The notes under the pieces: generated by a model
The model's database searches: none
What the model was told of the DNA's origin: nothing
What the model saw: only the letters and a program-made list of their open reading frames with translations
Program-made: the position numbers and the translations under genes
In this document: positions 59,536-64,000 of the stretch, piece by piece
How the letters are laid out: each line of letters starts with the position of its first letter
Numbering within the stretch: the stretch's first letter is position 1
Origin: Otis tarda
Taxonomy: Eukaryota > Chordata > Aves > Otidiformes > Otididae
Reading direction: 5' to 3'
NCBI GenBank assembly: GCA_026413225.1
Contig: CM048552.1
Coordinates: forward strand, 131,391,053 to 131,455,052
Length of the DNA stretch: 64,000 nucleotides

Positions 59536-60012
59536 GAATCATAGAATAATTTAGGTTGGAAAAGACCTTTAAGATCATTGAGTCCAACCATAAACGTAAC
59601 ACTGCCAAGTCCACCACTAAACCACGTTCCTAAGTGCAATATCTACCGTATTTTAAATGCCTCCAGGGATGGTAACTCAATGACTTCTCTGGGCAGCCTG
59701 TTCCAGTGCTTGATAACCTTTTCAGTGACGAAAATTTTCTTAATATCCAATCTAAACCTCCCTCATCCAGATCATTGATAAAGATATTAAACAGGATTGG
59801 CTCCAATGCTGGGCTCTGGAGAACAGCACTTGTGACCAGCTGCCAACTGGATTTAACTCCATTCACCACAACCCTTTGAACACAGCCATCCAGCCAGATC
59901 TTATCCAGCAAAGAGTATGCCTGTCCAAGCCATGAGCAGCCAGTTCCTCCAGGAGAATGCTATGGGAAATGGTGTCAAAGGCATTACTAAAGTTCAGGTA
60001 AACAACATCTAA
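59536..60012 (-). mobile_element. CR1 LINE, antisense, 3' end fused to reverse transcriptase by an internal deletion
   Basis: The left part (59536 to about 59762) is a CR1 3' end (GAATCATAGAATAATTTAGG, TTTAAGATCATTGAGTCC, GGCAGCCTGTTCCAGTGC). The right part is from the reverse transcriptase core. On the minus strand it reads [20 protein letters not shown] in one frame, and [38 protein letters not shown] in another. These match CR1 RT motifs (normally with Gly, Gln and Gly-Ser in the VTSGVPQGS block). The FADD-containing segment and several hundred bases after it are missing between the two parts, and at least one frameshift separates the frames. It is inactive. Confidence 0.93.
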
Positions 60013-61827
60013 TGTACTAGAATATACTGAAGTAATTTCTATCGTAATATGCAGAGGCACACTGAGGGATTCATCTCCCTTCATCACCAATATCATATAT
60101 AAAATTGGCACACAGGTTTTATTTCTGCAGAAATGAAGGTGCAAAGAAGCAGAGGGACAGAAAGAAGGCTGGCACATCCCTAAGTCTCTGCCCTCTCAAT
60201 TACCTGTACAGAGTTGCAATATGCAGTGTGACCTGGGGATCCAGAAGCACCGAGAGTCTCCCAAGTCAAGTAACAAACTAAACCTCATTTGTCAAACAGA
60301 AAAAGATGCTAATAAAGTTGTCTTTGGAAATTCTCCTTTCCACGTGCTCTGTCTGTACAGAGGAGAGATCCTCTTTGGGCTGAGAGAAAAATAAAAAGGC
60401 TACCGGCCTGCCTGTGGTCCTTCAACTCCAGTTAGCAACAGGAGGAAGAGTTCTCAAACAGCCCACATGAATGGGAGACAGGTGAGGTGACATTTTTCCA
60501 AATTCATAAGAAAATTCCTAGGATGTGGTATCCTTGTGTAGAGCTGAAGCTGTGTGTTATTTGGAGGGGTGCTATTTATTCAGGAGATGAGAAGACTGGG
60601 TTTGCCTGCTTACAACAGCATTGCATGGGGACAACAACAAACTTGGGGTTGCATATGGCAACTTGTGTCAAACACCATTTACTGCAACAGCAATGTTGTA
60701 GTACAGAAGACTTACTACATACGCCTTGTCTCCCCAACAGTAAAATAATAACTTCCTGTGAAATTTAGTTTAGAATACAAACTACATGGGGCAAGGTTTG
60801 CCTCGTTTTGCAGCTCTTACCTGGCCTACAAAGGGGAGCATACAGATACATCATAGACTTTCTCCAACAAGTCATTGGATTTTTCTTGTTTGTGGCATGA
60901 CAGCCAACTCTGACTCATAGCATTGCATTAAAATGTCATGACTTTAATGCCTAGGACCTCAGAAAAAATAAGATATTTTTTGGGTAGATTTCTGCAGGTT
61001 TTTCTTCTGTAAATCCACTGATCTACAGTCAGCTCCCATGTTGAAGGTTTTTGACTCATGCTGCATGCTGGGCAGTAAAGAGCAACAGAGTCCCAAGGAC
61101 AATCAGTCAGCATCGGGAAGAATGTGACACAAAGAAAGGTGGACTCCTGGGTTTTGTTGTTGTTGTTCTATTTTTTTTTTTTTTTTTTTGCTGAGGTGAA
61201 TATGGTTGTTGTGGAAGAGTACAAAAGCAGTTTTCAGCAGTCAATATTCAAAGAAGCAGGATCACCTGTGATTAATCTATTGACTGCACTGTGTTGGAAG
61301 AATTTGCCTATGTGCTATTTAATTTCTAAGCTAAATTTGAACTAGGCTATAGGGGATATAATTAAGTTTAGATCAATAGAGTAGCAGCATTAGCATTGGC
61401 ATGAAACAAACATTTTGTTTTAGTGAGGCAGTGTCTTACTTTGCTTCATCTTCTGCAATAATATACTGCCTGGTGCTGCTGCCTCTGAAGCCAATGGGAA
61501 AACCACCCACTAGCCTCTGTGGAAACAATATTGTGTCTTCTATTTCTAGGATCCTAACCACATTAAGATGTTCCTGAGACTATGTGTGAATCAAATAATT
61601 CTGAAAGTTTTATCAGTTTGTATCAAAAATAAAGTGTTTTTTTTTTTCCTCTAGCCTTCTACTTTAACATAGTCACTTAAACACCTAAACTGTAGACAAA
61701 TGAGCATGCCTGAAACAGTTCAAAGAACATTTTTTTGTATATGCTTCTTGATTTTAACTTTGAGGTTGAATTTTGTAAATATTTTGTCTTTTGATTTATT
61801 GATGTAAAAATATCAGAATTTGCCAAG
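60013..61827. other. Single-copy DNA with one exon-like segment
   Basis: No transposon is recognised. A T19 run (61171-61189) follows a short TTG repeat (61155-61167). The exon candidate 60432-60481 is listed separately. Confidence 0.45.
60432..60481 (+). other. Candidate 50-nt exon (unrecognised)
   Basis: An acceptor with a moderate pyrimidine tract (CTGTGGTCCTTCAACTCCAG) ends at 60431. The segment closes GGGAGACAG followed by GTGAGG, a good donor. One frame is open (SNRRKSSQTAHMNGRQ) while the other two contain stops. It is not recognised and chance is a serious alternative. Confidence 0.15.
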
Positions 61828-61881
61828 TTGTTGTTGTTGTTATTATTATTATTATTATTATTAAGGAGAAGAAGAAGAAGA
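61828..61881 (+). repeat. Compound microsatellite (TTG)4(TTA)8 then (AGA)5
   Basis: Four TTG units pass directly into eight TTA units (61840-61863). Three bases later five AGA units follow (61867-61881). The three neighbouring trinucleotide runs form a compact compound array. Confidence 0.95.
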
Positions 61882-64000
61882 TGATTTCTTTGCCAAATTA
61901 AAAAATAAATCCCACAAGCGTTTTAGAGAGACTTCTTCAATTTGACACCATTCAGTTTCTCAGTTCAAAGAATGAGGACAGCCTCATGGTTAGCAGCCGA
62001 GACTCAAATTTTGGCTTTAACTTTGTTACACACTTCTTATGCAGGTTTGATCAGTCCCTGTAGTGATTCCGTTGTTTCCGTATTAGAAGGTGAAAAAAGA
62101 AGTTCCTTTTCTCATCCTACCGAACAAACTCTTTCAGTCAAAGGCTGTTACTTGCCCATTATTTGTACAACACATAACACAGTGAGGCCCCTGTTTTGGT
62201 TGGAATTTAGTAAACAACTGAACATTAACATTTGAATCTGAAACAAAACTATTTTTGGTACTTTCATTGTTGTGTGTCTTGCATAATCGTCTTCTTCCTA
62301 GAAAGCATTAAAGAGCTCATCCAGCATTTCCAGGAGAATCTTCACAGCATAATAGCTGCTGACATCTGCTTAAATATGGTAATAATTTGCTCCTTATACA
62401 ACAAGTATGAGCCATAAAATGTGTTGTATGTGTCAGACAAGGAAGTGCAGCTTTTTCCAGGGTATATAAATGCAAGATTCATTTTTTGTCTCACTCTGAA
62501 AACTGGAGAAAAAAGATGAAACAAGGATAAAATAATTTAATGACTTTTTTTTGGTGGAGTCATTGCCATGATCAAAGATTTTCATGTGCTATTATGGTTT
62601 AATGATTCATAATATCATTTGCAATAACACCTGGGTAGCCCTGGCTAGCTTTACTCTCACTAAACAGTTTTCCTTCTTTAAATGCCCAAAACTACCTGAC
62701 AAGCTTGGTCCCTGATGACTTCACATGCTGGGTGGTCTAAAGTGCACTTTCCAGATCTATCTCACCATTTCTATTCAGAAAAGCAGTAAAGATACACATA
62801 GGTGAAATACCTGTTGTTAAGTCCAAGTCGGTAAACTTCAAATACGTTTTCATGTATTTAGTCCACTGTCTCTGAAGCTACAGGACCAGCAAATGGCTTT
62901 TAACATTCAAGTTGTCTTGCAGGCTACTAGATACAGAGAATCAACTAAATACATTTTATACTCCACTATGGTTATTGTGGTGACATTACACCAGTGATCT
63001 GCAGACCTAATATCTATAACTACTGGTTTAAAGCAAGCATTCAGTTGTACATTCAGTCAACTCACCTTACCTTGCCTGTTGTTCTTCTCTTTTCCCTTCT
63101 CTGTGGAAAGTAGATGTGGGTCTGAAATCTGCAACTGTGTGATCCAGTATTCCTCCGCACATAGGAATATGTGATCCAACCAGCACCACTTATAGGCAAT
63201 GACAAACATCACTCTGATTCAGTTTTAACAAAAAGAGGGACAAAAGATACTATGAGGTAGTTCCAAAATGCACTGAAACCAATGGTAATTTTTCCACTAA
63301 TATCAGGCTGTGGGTTGAAGTCTGTGTGTTCTAACCACTATGAACACAATCTAGAATTCAAACTGTCCTGTATCATTTTCTGTTAGTTGTTACCTATGGA
63401 TGGTATGATGGTCAAAAAAAAAGTCTTATAAAAGAACCTGCTTTTTATCGCCTTTAAAACAAAAAATGTAATTTGAAAATCAATTTTTGTATATTTACAT
63501 CAAAATGGTATTTTTTAACTAAGATTTGAGTTTAAGCTTTCCAATATCCTACTTACAGTGTTGATCAGTGTATATTCAATATTTTTCTCCTTAAGCTTTT
63601 AACCAAAGAAACATAGAGTCAAGCACCTAAATAATTCCCCATTTAGCTCATTGGAGTTTCAAGATACTGGCAAGTGCTCCAGAAGTCATTCTATGGCTCC
63701 TCATCACACCAATGTTTAGCTTATTAATCAGTGACCATTTTACTGAGTAGGATCTAATTATATTCAGAATGGTTGTCTTTTTTTTTTTTTCCCCCAATGT
63801 GAACACACTATCAAATTGATTTTCTTTACAGGATTTATTTCTTCAGTTAGTGTTAATTAAACTCAGCTCTTCTGGACAAAATATACCTAGATATAGAGCC
63901 CTTCAGCCAAAAATTTGCACTTTTTAGTTGAATATATTTACCAACGGGCTATGTTTTCTGTTATGCTTGCTACAATTGATGCTATTTGTATGTACAAACA
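61882..64000. other. Single-copy AT-rich DNA to the window end
   Basis: No repeat family, RNA gene or supported exon is recognised. A T13C5 run lies at 63779-63795. Short frames at 61942-62235 and 62232-62417 have no protein-family character. Confidence 0.5.

Noticed and set aside
61155..61189. T19 run preceded by TTG units as a reverse-strand retrocopy tail
   Set aside because: No poly(A) signal is seen at the right distance on the minus strand, and the adjoining TTG repeat favours simple-sequence slippage.
1..64000. CRISPR arrays, bacterial operons, tRNA or rRNA genes
   Set aside because: No regularly spaced identical repeats, no ribosome-binding-site-linked gene strings and no tRNA cloverleaf or rRNA sequence were recognised. 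The repeats are avian nuclear transposons.

Overview
The window reads as vertebrate nuclear DNA from a bird. It is AT-leaning and contains no prokaryotic-style operons or long genes. The interspersed repeats are the avian set: six CR1 LINE pieces, most showing the repeated ATTCTATG-type 3' end, and six long terminal repeats (LTRs) of endogenous retroviruses, at least five of them apparently solo. No Alu, L1 or B-type repeats were seen. Recognisable repeats cover roughly a tenth of the window, as is usual for birds. The sequence looks like a gene desert or a large intron. No complete protein-coding gene is recognised.

Layout. 1-6.7 kb: single-copy DNA with one exon-like segment, a protein-like minus-strand frame and a truncated CR1. 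6.7-7.9 kb: a 1.1 kb CpG-retaining solo LTR. 7.9-12.2 kb: single-copy DNA with two possible splice-bounded segments nearby. 12.2-12.8 kb: a CR1. 13.9-14.9 kb: an LTR-like block running into a 31-bp minisatellite. 16.8-20.0 kb: a dense insertion cluster (a CR1 and three LTRs, all antisense). 20-28.8 kb: single-copy AT-rich DNA. 28.9-30.1 kb: a CR1 3' end and a short solo LTR. 30-46.4 kb: single-copy DNA with several exon-like segments and a GC-richer block at 31.4-32.1 kb. 46.4 kb: a CR1. 51.2-51.6 kb: the cleanest solo LTR, with a perfect 5-bp target duplication. 54.3 kb: a relic of an ancient L2/CR1-like reverse transcriptase. 56-64 kb: microsatellites, a 25-A tract behind a poly(A) signal, a protein-like minus-strand frame and a CR1 with an internal deletion.

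How the parts relate. Five LTRs look like members of one broad superfamily. They share ends, a core-promoter block around the TATA box and, where visible, 5-bp target duplications, which point to ERVL-type integration. Two share one end but differ over the rest, which suggests modular exchange. The candidate exons rest only on splice-site grammar and open frames. Such pseudo-exons are common in large introns, so they carry low confidence.
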